Assembly: GCA_903907935.1 (NCBI GenBank)
Contig: CAIVQA010000002.1
Location: 1-56,107 of the forward strand
Direction: 5' to 3'
From: an uncultured Francisellaceae bacterium
GTDB taxonomy: Bacteria > Pseudomonadota > Gammaproteobacteria > UBA6186 > Azoamicaceae
Length of the DNA: 56,107 nt
A program made the translations under genes and the position numbers. Below, in pieces: positions 48,124 to 56,107 of the stretch. Below the pieces are notes generated by a model. The model made no database searches and had not been told where the DNA came from. It saw only the letters and a list, made by a program, of their open reading frames with translations. Within the stretch, counting starts at the first letter, position 1; each line of letters starts with the position of its first letter.

Positions 48124-49602
48124 ATGAATTATATACACCACCATATACTACATTTTGTTGTAAAACCACTAATAGGGCACGGCCAAACCATTAACAAATT
48201 GTTAAAAGCTGTTCTCCCTAAAATTTCCAAACAAGAATTAAAAAAAATACTCCCTATTTTTAGTTTGTTTTTCTTAATTTCTTTTGTTTACCACATATTA
48301 CGTTGCTTAAAAATTACTTTAATTTCTGGGGCAGAAGAAATTCCCTTTTTAAAATTTTGGTTGGTAATGCCAAGCGCTATAGCCTTTACTTGTTTTTATG
48401 TATATTTAGCAAAATATCCTAATAGAAAAATATTGATTTATAATATGTTTGGTTTATTTACTACCTTTTTTATAATATTTATGGTTTTTCTATATCCAAA
48501 TAAAGAATATTTATATCTTGATACCTTAGCTAATTACTTAAAATATAGTTTACCAACAAATTTTCATAACGTAATCCCTATTTTACACCATTGGCCAGAA
48601 ACAATATTTTATGTAATGGCTGAAATGTGGAGCATTATAATATTATCAGTATTATTTTGGGGATTTTGTAACGAAATTACTAAAATAGAAGAAGCTAAAC
48701 GTTTTTACGCACTTATTGCATTAGGCGCTAATTGTGCAGGTATTTTTTCTGGAAAATATATCCAATTGATCTCTAAACTATGTTCACATTCTTGGTCACA
48801 ATCAGTAACTATATTTTTAACGACAGCTATAATAAGTTGTTTTTTTATTACTATAATTTTTAGTAAATTAAGTAATTCTCAAGAAAATACACCTACATTA
48901 GGTAATAACCAAAAAACCACTAAACACAAAATTTCTTTACTGGAAAGTATAAAATATATTTTTCGTTATAAAAATATCGCTTTATTAGCAATAATGATTA
49001 TAGGTTATAACGTGGTATTTAATTTATCCGACGTGTTATGGTTAGGCCAAATAAAAAAACGCTTCATCTCTCCTCATGAATTAAATAATTATTTAGCACA
49101 ATTGGACTTTCTTGCCGGCATTTTTTCTTTAATTACTGGTTTATTTATTTTTAGTAATTTAATGAATAAATTTGGCTGGAGAATAACTGCATTAGTACCA
49201 CCCACCGTGTGGCTTGTAACTAGTTTTTGTTTGTATACTGCATTATGCGCGGAAAATTTTGGTTTTAATGTAAATAATTTAATTTTAACCCTAGGAACAC
49301 TGCAAATGTCTCTTGGTAAAGCAGTAAAATATTGTATTTTCGATCAAATTAAAGAAATAACCTTTATTCCATTAACAATCGAACAACAAAGAAATAGTAA
49401 GGCAATTATTGATGGTATAGTTTCTAGAGCTGGTAAATCCGGTAGTTCAATTATTTTACAAGGATTTTTAATTTTTGGTGCAGGAGAAATTATTAGTACA
49501 ACTCCTATGATCGCTATTCTTGTAATATTTGCTATCGGTGCATGGATGTATGCAACTAATAAAATGGGAGTATTATTAGCTATCGAAAAGGGAGTTAAAT
49601 AA
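48124..49602 (+). CDS. tlc: ATP/ADP translocase (Tlc/NTT family)
   Basis: 492 aa with about 11-12 membrane segments. The block HILRCLKITLISGAEEIPFLKFW matches the conserved NTT N-terminal segment, and the region with RAGKSGSSIILQG near the C-terminus is also conserved. Such carriers swap host ATP for bacterial ADP (or move other nucleotides) across the inner membrane, an energy-parasitism trait of obligate intracellular bacteria. It is divergent from tRNA-fMet. A weak TTGAAT/TAGAAT promoter candidate lies around 48050-48080. A 33-bp inverted-repeat element follows its stop. Confidence 0.88.
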   Translation: MNYIHHHILHFVVKPLIGHGQTINKLLKAVLPKISKQELKKILPIFSLFFLISFVYHILRCLKITLISGAEEIPFLKFWLVMPSAIAFTCFYVYLAKYPNRKILIYNMFGLFTTFFIIFMVFLYPNKEYLYLDTLANYLKYSLPTNFHNVIPILHHWPETIFYVMAEMWSIIILSVLFWGFCNEITKIEEAKRFYALIALGANCAGIFSGKYIQLISKLCSHSWSQSVTIFLTTAIISCFFITIIFSKLSNSQENTPTLGNNQKTTKHKISLLESIKYIFRYKNIALLAIMIIGYNVVFNLSDVLWLGQIKKRFISPHELNNYLAQLDFLAGIFSLITGLFIFSNLMNKFGWRITALVPPTVWLVTSFCLYTALCAENFGFNVNNLILTLGTLQMSLGKAVKYCIFDQIKEITFIPLTIEQQRNSKAIIDGIVSRAGKSGSSIILQGFLIFGAGEIISTTPMIAILVIFAIGAWMYATNKMGVLLAIEKGVK

Positions 49603-49609
49603 AGAAAAA

Positions 49610-49746
49610 TCGTAATCGTTCACGTTGGTACCTATTGCTGCAACTAGGACCGTATTGTTTGAGCGCGTTTGGCTTGTTTTTAATTATAAAAGTGCGCTAG
49701 TTACGGACCGCAATGCAGCAATAGGTACCAACGTGAACGATTACGA
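49610..49746. repeat. element bounded by 33-bp perfect inverted repeats
   Basis: Positions 49610-49642 and 49714-49746 are exact reverse complements (33 nt, outer edge TCGTAATCG). The inner 71 nt also show partial complementarity (GGACCGTA / TACGGACC). It sits between the tlc stop and the Sel1 gene stop. A-tracts flank both sides, so a 4-bp AAAA duplication is possible but not informative. It may be a MITE-like insertion and can form a long hairpin terminating both genes. Confidence 0.8.
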
Positions 49747-49755
49747 AAAACCTAT

Positions 49756-51339
49756 TCAGCTTAAAGAAAATCTAACTGTTTTGGGACTTTTACCAGATTT
49801 TTCAGCCTTATCTTTATTCTTACCTTTTGTTGCATTAAGTTGTGCTATAAACCCTTGTTTATAGGCCTTCCTATACCACTCTAGAGCTTTATCGTGATTT
49901 TTTTCAACACCTTCGCCATTTTCGTACATATTATAAAGATTATATTGGGCAACCGCCAAACCAAGTTTGGCAGCTTTTTCATACCACATAAACGCTTTTG
50001 TCTCATCTTTTTGATCGACACCAATACCGCTATCATAGCGTATAGCAAGATTATACTGTGCAACAGTTATTCCCTGTATTGCCGCTTTTTCATAATATTT
50101 GGTTGCTTTAAACTCATCTTTCTCTATTCCATAACCACCACTACTATACATTCCAGCAAGATTCAATTGTGCTACACCGCACCCATTATCTGCAGCTTTT
50201 TTTTGCCATTCTATTGCTCGAATTTCATTTTGCATAACCCCAATACCAAGCATATACATTTCACTAAGACGATATTGTGCTTCAGGATAATCTTGTTCCG
50301 CTGATTTTTTATATAATCTTGCCGCTCGTTCTACATCTTTATCAACCCCCAAACCATGATAATACATTTCAGCAAGATTATATTGTGCTATAACATATTC
50401 TTGAGCAGCAGATTTTGTGTACCATTTTAGCGCCTTAGCTAGATCTTTAACAACATGGTCTCCAGTTAAATATTTTGTTCCAACCATACATTGTGCTTTA
50501 GCATGCCCTTGCAAAGCAGCTTTTAGATATAAGTCCATAGCTTTAGCTTCATCTTGAGTACCAAAAACATCAGAATTATATGTAACACCTAGATCATATT
50601 GTGCAGGAGCATAGCCGGCATCTGCGGCTTCTTCATGTAGTTTTATTGCCAATTTCTGATTTTTTTCAACATAATTACCATTATAATATATTACAGCAAG
50701 ATTATATTTTGCTGGAGCATAACCACTATCAGCAGCTTCCTTATATAAGGTTATTGCTCGTTCTATATGATCAGTATATGCATATACTTCAGCAAGTCTA
50801 AATTTAGCCTCTATATTTCCTTGTTGTATCGCTTTCTGATATAACTCTATTGCTTTATCCATATCTTTATTAGCACCTCCCTCTCCAAAGACATACATTA
50901 CTCCAAGTGCACTTTGTGCTGGCGCATATTCTTGAACTGCCGCTAATTCAAAATATCTTTTTGCATAACGCATGTTTTGTTTATGAATCCTATCAAGATC
51001 ATTTTGAGCAAAATAGTCATCGTCAACTTTAGCTAATTTTTCATAATGTTCTAACATTTCCGGTAACAGTAAATATAACTTTTCTTCGTATAACAAATTG
51101 TCTAAATACATCTTTCCAAGCTGATATTGTGCTGGCGCATAATTTTGTGCAGCAAGGTCACAATACAATTGAACTGCTTTATTTTTTTCGTTTGCTGAAC
51201 CAGCATAATAAAGTTCGGCTTGTTCATATTTTTTCTCTATGGTATGACTTTGTTCTTCGAAAGAAATTTCACAATAAAATTGTAGTTCTTCACTTTTATC
51301 GTCATCTTGTCTATCATCATCTTGTTCATCGTTTATCAT
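49756..51339 (-). CDS. Sel1-repeat (SLR) protein
   Basis: 527 aa with about eleven Sel1 repeats from about residue 30 to 500; a typical unit reads AQYNLAEMYYHGLGVDKD. They are more regular than those of the 672-aa protein. Acidic N-terminus, basic Lys-rich tail (KGKNKDKAEKSGKS). No signal peptide and no good SD. SLR solenoids scaffold protein contacts; an effector role is possible. Confidence 0.8.
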   Translation of the reverse strand: MINDEQDDDRQDDDKSEELQFYCEISFEEQSHTIEKKYEQAELYYAGSANEKNKAVQLYCDLAAQNYAPAQYQLGKMYLDNLLYEEKLYLLLPEMLEHYEKLAKVDDDYFAQNDLDRIHKQNMRYAKRYFELAAVQEYAPAQSALGVMYVFGEGGANKDMDKAIELYQKAIQQGNIEAKFRLAEVYAYTDHIERAITLYKEAADSGYAPAKYNLAVIYYNGNYVEKNQKLAIKLHEEAADAGYAPAQYDLGVTYNSDVFGTQDEAKAMDLYLKAALQGHAKAQCMVGTKYLTGDHVVKDLAKALKWYTKSAAQEYVIAQYNLAEMYYHGLGVDKDVERAARLYKKSAEQDYPEAQYRLSEMYMLGIGVMQNEIRAIEWQKKAADNGCGVAQLNLAGMYSSGGYGIEKDEFKATKYYEKAAIQGITVAQYNLAIRYDSGIGVDQKDETKAFMWYEKAAKLGLAVAQYNLYNMYENGEGVEKNHDKALEWYRKAYKQGFIAQLNATKGKNKDKAEKSGKSPKTVRFSLS

Positions 51340-51479
51340 AATTTATTTTTATACTCTACAAATATCAAATTATTAATTTGAACAAAGTGTAGCAGTTGTT
51401 TTTAAATAGATAAATATATTGAAAATAAAAATTTATTAAATTGTAATTGTTTAAATAGCGAATATTTTTTGTTTAAGTA

Positions 51480-53069
51480 CTATACTAACAATGCATTAAC
51501 GGCAGCTTTGTTAATAGCTACATCTAAAAAAGTTACCAATTCTTTACGTATTTGAGTAGCATCATCAACTTTTTCTCCATCCCTACTAAAAACCAGTTCC
51601 CCATTATTAATATGCTGCATAATCAATCCCAGTAATTGGTTTTTATCATTTTTGCCATCCATATATCGTAAAGCAATTTTTTCAAATGAAGTAATCATTA
51701 CTACATCATGCATTAAATTGGTAACCCACATTTTAAGAGTATTAGACACTTGATAAAAAATAATCTTTGAAACTTTTGGTTTAACTATATTTATTTTATT
51801 TCTGGCTTTCTTTAAGGTTATATTAAGATACCCTTGTAAAAATAATTGCATCATATTGTTTAAAAAATCATTTTTAAGATCAATAAGTTTATTTTCTTTT
51901 AATTTGTTATTAGCGGTAGTTATAAGTGTATTAAAACTTATAGGATTATTAATGTTTTCGTTAAAAGTATAAAATATTGCCTTCATAAAAACAGAGGATG
52001 TTGAAATTGCTAGGTCCTTATTGCCATTATAAAAAAATCTTAATGATTCCGACGGATTATTAAGATCTATTTCAGTAAATTTTTTTTCTGGGACTATATT
52101 TAAAATCATATTATATTTTAAAAGTGCATCATTACTAATATTTCTATTTAATAATACCGAATCGTGACATAATAATGTTGCTCTAAAACGACGGTTAGTA
52201 ATAAAATCCATATATTGTTCTGTTCTAACAATATCATTAACTTCTTGTAATTTTTCAACAACTTTTTTTGGCATATTGCCAACATACATAGTTGATACAC
52301 TGCAATCTGATAGGTATTGAAGATTATGTTTCTTAACTTCTTCCATAAATTCATTAAAATAATATTGCTTATTCTCTTCTTCCAAATGATCATGACGCAA
52401 ATAATAATCAGATTGTTTAGCAAGAAGGGCGGCTTCAGTTTTTAAAATTTCTGCATGAGGTGATTTAGAATGTTCTAAGCTATCTTTAACAAATTCTAAT
52501 AACATTCTAGCTTGGGTAATTTTTTCATTAATATTAGAAAATATATTAGAATGAAACATCATCATATCTCTAATAGTACGAATCGTATTCCAACCAGGCA
52601 AAGTGTTGTAACTAACATATGCTATGCCTTGTTGATTAAGATTTTTTTTACATATTTCAAAAATTTTTGTCCTAACGTATTCTGGCACCCATGAAATAAC
52701 CCCATGACAAATAATATAATCAAATTTACCAAAATTTTCCCCAACATCCGTTATAGAGCAATGATAAAATTCTATGTTTTTAAGCCCTAAAGAAGAACTA
52801 GTAGTTTTAGCTTCATTTATATGGATCTTAGATAAATCTACCCCTATAAATTCTGCATTAGGGTAATTAACAGCATGTGGAATTAAATTTCCACCAGCTG
52901 CACATCCGAGCTCTAGGATCCTGGCTTTTTCCGGATTAGTTGGGTTCATACCAAAAAGAGTACCAAGAGTCATCAAATGATAAGGGTGGCTCGCAGAATA
53001 TGGGTGGCTTTCATAAGGTACTTCATCATAAGCATTAGTTTTTGATAAAATTAATTGGATATTATTCAT
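51480..53069 (-). CDS. SAM-dependent methyltransferase with regulatory domain (protein-lysine-methyltransferase-like)
   Basis: 529 aa. SAM-binding motif I, ILELGCAAGGN (51-61), and acidic D78 in IGVDLS are followed by ICHGVISWV (motif IV region) and a YVSYNTLPGW stretch. The C-terminal half matches the methyltransferase regulatory domain layout found in rickettsial PKMT enzymes, which methylate lysines of outer-membrane proteins. The substrate here is not known. There is no SD before the ATG. It is divergent from kdsB. Confidence 0.75.
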   Translation of the reverse strand: MNNIQLILSKTNAYDEVPYESHPYSASHPYHLMTLGTLFGMNPTNPEKARILELGCAAGGNLIPHAVNYPNAEFIGVDLSKIHINEAKTTSSSLGLKNIEFYHCSITDVGENFGKFDYIICHGVISWVPEYVRTKIFEICKKNLNQQGIAYVSYNTLPGWNTIRTIRDMMMFHSNIFSNINEKITQARMLLEFVKDSLEHSKSPHAEILKTEAALLAKQSDYYLRHDHLEEENKQYYFNEFMEEVKKHNLQYLSDCSVSTMYVGNMPKKVVEKLQEVNDIVRTEQYMDFITNRRFRATLLCHDSVLLNRNISNDALLKYNMILNIVPEKKFTEIDLNNPSESLRFFYNGNKDLAISTSSVFMKAIFYTFNENINNPISFNTLITTANNKLKENKLIDLKNDFLNNMMQLFLQGYLNITLKKARNKINIVKPKVSKIIFYQVSNTLKMWVTNLMHDVVMITSFEKIALRYMDGKNDKNQLLGLIMQHINNGELVFSRDGEKVDDATQIRKELVTFLDVAINKAAVNALLV

Positions 53070-53122
53070 AAGTTAATTTTAGTAGAATATATTTGGCATT
53101 TCAAAAACATGGGTATTTTAAT

Positions 53123-53932
53123 ATGAAATCAGTTATAATTATTCCATCACGCTATGGTTCTACTCGTTTTCCTGGAAAACCGCTACATGTTATTAATGGA
53201 AAAAGCCTGCTACAACGGGTTTGTGAAACCGCAATCAAAGTTGCTAATAACTTAAAAAATGTAGAAGTATATGTAGCAACTGATGACCAAAGAATTTTTG
53301 ATCATGCTTCGCGACTTAAAATGAACGCTATTTTAACTGGCTCAGAATGCCCTACCGGCAGCGATAGGGTATTAGAAGCCGTTCTTAAACTTAAAGAAAC
53401 TCCTGACTTTGTTATTAATTTTCAAGGAGATGCTGCTTTAACTCACCCTCATATATTAGAAGCAATTATTAATACTGCTGAAAAAAATAATAATGTTAAT
53501 GTTGTTACACCAGCAGTACAACTTAGCTGGGAAAAATTAGATCAATTCCGAGAAAGAAAAAAGAAAAACCCCTTTAGTGGAACATCAGTAGTATTTAATA
53601 ATGATAACTTTGCTTATTGGTTTTCTAAAAATATTATTCCTACTATTAGAAATGAAGGTGATTTAAGAAAATCCTCTTCCTTATCTCCAGTTTATCGTCA
53701 TATCGGAATCTATGGTTATAGTGTACCAACCTTAAAAAAATTTGTTTCCTATAACATGACCACCCATGAAAAATTAGAAGGTTTGGAACAACTAAGATTT
53801 TTAGAAAATAAAATTCCCATTAAAATTACAGTTGTTGAAGATTATGTGTATTCATCTATGTCTGGTATAGATTCCATAGAAGATGCGATAAATGCCGAAA
53901 ATCTAATTAAACAATATGGGGAAATAATTTAA
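53123..53932 (+). CDS. kdsB: 3-deoxy-manno-octulosonate cytidylyltransferase
   Basis: 269 aa from the ATG at 53123 (MKSVIIIPSRYGSTRFPGKPL); an upstream in-frame TTG at 53093 adds ten unconserved residues. PSRYGSTRFPGKPL and CPTGSDRVLEA are KdsB signatures. It activates Kdo with CTP for lipid A-core synthesis, so the cell makes LPS inner core. It is coupled to the next gene by a TAATG overlap. Confidence 0.92.
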   Translation: MKSVIIIPSRYGSTRFPGKPLHVINGKSLLQRVCETAIKVANNLKNVEVYVATDDQRIFDHASRLKMNAILTGSECPTGSDRVLEAVLKLKETPDFVINFQGDAALTHPHILEAIINTAEKNNNVNVVTPAVQLSWEKLDQFRERKKKNPFSGTSVVFNNDNFAYWFSKNIIPTIRNEGDLRKSSSLSPVYRHIGIYGYSVPTLKKFVSYNMTTHEKLEGLEQLRFLENKIPIKITVVEDYVYSSMSGIDSIEDAINAENLIKQYGEII

Positions 53933-54606
53933 TGAAAATATTTTTAATACGACATGGCAATACTTTTGGCGACGATCAAATTGGCGGTAAACGAGTTTTT
54001 ATGTGTGGCTCAAAAAATAATATCCCGTTAGTTAATGCTGGCCGCCAAAAAGCTCGAACTATGGCTAATTTTTTAGGATCAAAAAATATTAAAGCATTAT
54101 ACTCAAGTTCATTAATCCGCACTTGGGAGCATGCAGTTATCATACGAGAATATTTTAATCAAAAAAACAATTTTGAACCACCATTATATTTAAACGAAGC
54201 TTTGATGGAATTAGATTACGGAAATTGGGCCGGATTAACTACTCTAGGAGAAACCAAAGAAACTAATGAAGTAATTGCAAAATTTGGTAAACAGGCTTGG
54301 GATGATTGGCAACAAAAACGTATCATTCCTAACCAAGCACCTCATTCTTGGCAAATTACTCGAGAAGAATTAGTTCAACGAATAAACGCTTTTTTTAATA
54401 TGCTGTCTTCTCAATATAAAAAAGATGATGTTGTAGTCTTAATTAGCAGCCAAGGTGTTATTACTTTTGTAAACGAATTATTCGATGGCGGTATGGAACA
54501 AGCTATTCTAGAAAATCACTTAAAAATTAGCCCTGGTAATTATTGTGAAATTGATTTTGTTGATGATCAATTTAAATTAGCGGCATGGGATTTGCCACCT
54601 GGGTGA
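53932..54606 (+). CDS. histidine-phosphatase superfamily protein with altered catalytic residue
   Basis: 224 aa. R7-H8-G starts the fold (LIRHGNT), R63 and E93 (ALMELDYG) are in place. The second catalytic His, normally in a SHG motif, is replaced by Gln: ISSQGVI, Q174. The nucleophile His8 is kept, so activity may be weak or lost. It overlaps kdsB by one base (TAATG), suggesting co-translation and perhaps a role in sugar-phosphate handling, which I cannot show. Confidence 0.75.
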   Translation: MKIFLIRHGNTFGDDQIGGKRVFMCGSKNNIPLVNAGRQKARTMANFLGSKNIKALYSSSLIRTWEHAVIIREYFNQKNNFEPPLYLNEALMELDYGNWAGLTTLGETKETNEVIAKFGKQAWDDWQQKRIIPNQAPHSWQITREELVQRINAFFNMLSSQYKKDDVVVLISSQGVITFVNELFDGGMEQAILENHLKISPGNYCEIDFVDDQFKLAAWDLPPG

Positions 54607-54619
54607 GTAGTTATTAACA

Positions 54620-54644
54620 TTTTAAAATTACAATAATTTTAAAA
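54620..54644. terminator. AT-only hairpin between converging genes
   Basis: TTTTAAAATT and AATTTTAAAA form a 10-bp stem around loop ACAAT, between the phosphatase-like gene and the brnQ-type gene, overlapping the latter's last codon. T and A flanks would allow a weak bidirectional terminator. Confidence 0.35.
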
Positions 54645-55770
54645 GCATTAATCCAGAGACCCCATAAAATGAATATATTTTAAGAGTACGCCATTTACGT
54701 GTAAAAATGCTTAATATCGTTAAAATAATAATACCCGGATAAGAAATTTCAAGAACTGGCGCTAAAAAAGCAGCTATTCCTTTAAAATCAAGTAGTGATA
54801 TTAAAAACGATATAAAAGTTGTACCAAATAACACTAAAGGAAATTGATTTTCTCCTAATTTAAATAAAGAGCATAAATATCTAGCATAAATATTATTAAG
54901 AGCTACTGCTGTAGTTAGGCACGAAAACAACATAAGAACAGCAATCAATAAAGTTGCGTTATCACCCATAATATGCTTTGCAATAGTAGGTAGCATAAAT
55001 TCTGGTTCAACTTTTGCTGTTAAATCTGCATAATGGGCACCTAAAAACACAAAACCTAAATAAACTAACTCTAATAAAGTAGCACCCAAAATACTTGGTT
55101 TGATCGCAAATTTTAATAAATCTGCTGGAGTTATAGTTTTGGGCATTATGTTTTGAAACTCTCTAAATGTTAGCGCCGAAAAGAAAAATGCGGCAAATAG
55201 ATCCATTGTTTGATAACCAGTTAAAAAACCATGGTAAAATGCTTCCTGTGGTCTAATATCTTGAATCGTAGCTGCTGGATTATTTATAATACCAGTCATA
55301 ATTAATACTACCAGTGCAATTATAAGAATTGGGCTCATCCATTTACCAAGTATGTTAATCATACGTTGATCTTTTAAGCAAAAGAAAAAAGTAGTTACAC
55401 AAAATAGTATACTAAAAATACCTATAGACATTTGCGGGACAAGGTATCCCATACCCCCATGGGCAACGGTAATACATCTGGGAACCACCCCAAAAGAACC
55501 AAGCAAAGATAGAGTAAATAAAGGTAATATTATTTTAGCAACCGAACCTGCTTCACTAAAAAAGTCATGATAACTACCCTTATGCAACTTAATTACAAAA
55601 AGTCCTAAAAAAGGAAGAATGATCCCAGTAAAAAATAGCCCTAAAAAACCTAAAAACCAATAATTCCCGCTTATTTGCCCAATTTTTATGGGAAATACTA
55701 AATTACCAGATCCAAAAAACATTGCAAAAAGAGCAAAACCATAAATTAAAACAGATCTAAATTGTTGCAT
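54628..55770 (-). CDS. brnQ: branched-chain amino acid transporter (BrnQ/LIVCS family)
   Basis: 380 aa with about 11 membrane segments. The opening FALFAMFFGSGNLVFPI is the BrnQ signature; PRCITVAHGGMGYLVP is also typical. It imports Leu, Ile and Val with Na+ or H+. It is shorter than the usual 430-440 aa. AAGG lies 5 nt before the ATG. Confidence 0.85.
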   Translation of the reverse strand: MQQFRSVLIYGFALFAMFFGSGNLVFPIKIGQISGNYWFLGFLGLFFTGIILPFLGLFVIKLHKGSYHDFFSEAGSVAKIILPLFTLSLLGSFGVVPRCITVAHGGMGYLVPQMSIGIFSILFCVTTFFFCLKDQRMINILGKWMSPILIIALVVLIMTGIINNPAATIQDIRPQEAFYHGFLTGYQTMDLFAAFFFSALTFREFQNIMPKTITPADLLKFAIKPSILGATLLELVYLGFVFLGAHYADLTAKVEPEFMLPTIAKHIMGDNATLLIAVLMLFSCLTTAVALNNIYARYLCSLFKLGENQFPLVLFGTTFISFLISLLDFKGIAAFLAPVLEISYPGIIILTILSIFTRKWRTLKIYSFYGVSGLMLLKLL

Positions 55771-55843
55771 AATAACCTTATCTAAAATATATTAATCGTA
55801 CTAAGTTTGGTGTATTTGTTGATATTATATAGTAAAAAGTAAG

Positions 55844-55864
55844 ATTATATGGCCGAGGAGGCCA
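55844..55864 (-). promoter_or_regulatory. -10 element and GGCC palindrome upstream of brnQ
   Basis: Minus-strand TATAAT (55844-55849) is followed upstream by TGGCC-GAGGA-GGCCA (55850-55864), a 5-bp inverted repeat in the promoter spacer, possibly an operator. No good -35 is found. The remaining bases to 56107 show no gene I can support. Confidence 0.3.
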
Positions 55865-56107
55865 CTAGAAGGACAATAAAAATATATGGAGCATGCAACA
55901 TAAGTTTTTTCATGTTGGAGACTTTAACACAAGTTCTATAAAGAATAAAGTGTAAAGTCACTAACCCAGCAGCTCCCGGTCAAAAATTGTATTTACTCTA
56001 AACTAAGAATTCTTTAATCAAAGAAAATTATTTAAAAATTATAACTTTTGCTACTACAAGCAAGGTTTACATAAGTTATTAATCAAAATCTAAGGCTGCC
56101 AAAAGCA

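Noticed and set aside
49625..49864. 79-aa plus-strand ORF
   Set aside because: It runs through the 33-bp inverted-repeat element and into the Sel1 gene antisense; no coding logic.

Overview
The window is AT-rich bacterial DNA (estimated by eye at roughly 30-33% GC) from what looks like an obligate or near-obligate intracellular bacterium. The housekeeping core points to Gammaproteobacteria, probably a Legionellales/Coxiellaceae-like lineage, rather than Rickettsiales. The order tRNA-fMet, rimP, nusA, infB, rbfA, truB ... rpsO, pnp is the classic gammaproteobacterial one. IF-2 has the gamma-type N-terminus with a basic [12 protein letters not shown] motif, NusA carries two C-terminal acidic repeats ending in LIMNAR..WF, and PNPase is 710 aa as in gamma. 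An ATP/ADP translocase, many ankyrin, Sel1 and eukaryotic-like domains and a broken IS fit life inside a host cell. The assignment is inference: no rRNA is present.

Layout. 0.2-6.7 kb holds mixed-strand accessory genes: an OTU-type cysteine protease, an ankyrin protein, an internally deleted IS6-family element, the remnant of a gene ending in a CaaX box, a membrane protein and an orphan. 6.7-24.4 kb is a long run, almost all on the minus strand, that starts with an L,D-transpeptidase and AmpG and continues through a 1754-aa vWA protein, a Sel1 protein and several orphan proteins with Ser-rich or Arg-containing tails. A small exported cystatin-like protein sits in this run on the opposite strand. 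24.5-34.3 kb carries an ankyrin protein, a 1199-aa RAP-domain protein, a lipoprotein, a protein kinase, a two-TM protein, an ABC-F ATPase and an ankyrin protein with a U-box-like N-terminus. 34.3-47.9 kb is the translation/RNA core, with a SulP transporter after pnp. Its truB-rpsO junction is split by three accessory genes, one of which has the Thr/Cys/His spacing of CheD/CNF-type deamidases. 48.1-56.1 kb holds tlc, a second Sel1 protein, a protein-methyltransferase-like gene, kdsB with a histidine-phosphatase-like gene, and brnQ.

How it fits together. Transport genes (tlc, SulP, AmpG, BrnQ) and envelope genes (KdsB, L,D-transpeptidase) serve an intracellular cell. The eukaryotic-like genes (OTU, U-box/ankyrin, kinase, cystatin-like, CheD-like, IQ-motif, CaaX remnant) look like a host-manipulation set that touches ubiquitin, phosphorylation, deamidation, calmodulin, prenylation and cysteine proteases. 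Secretion is inferred, not shown; no secretion-system gene is in the window. Two palindromic elements (39546-39674 and 49610-49746) sit at the 3' ends of converging genes. No CRISPR array or rRNA was seen.
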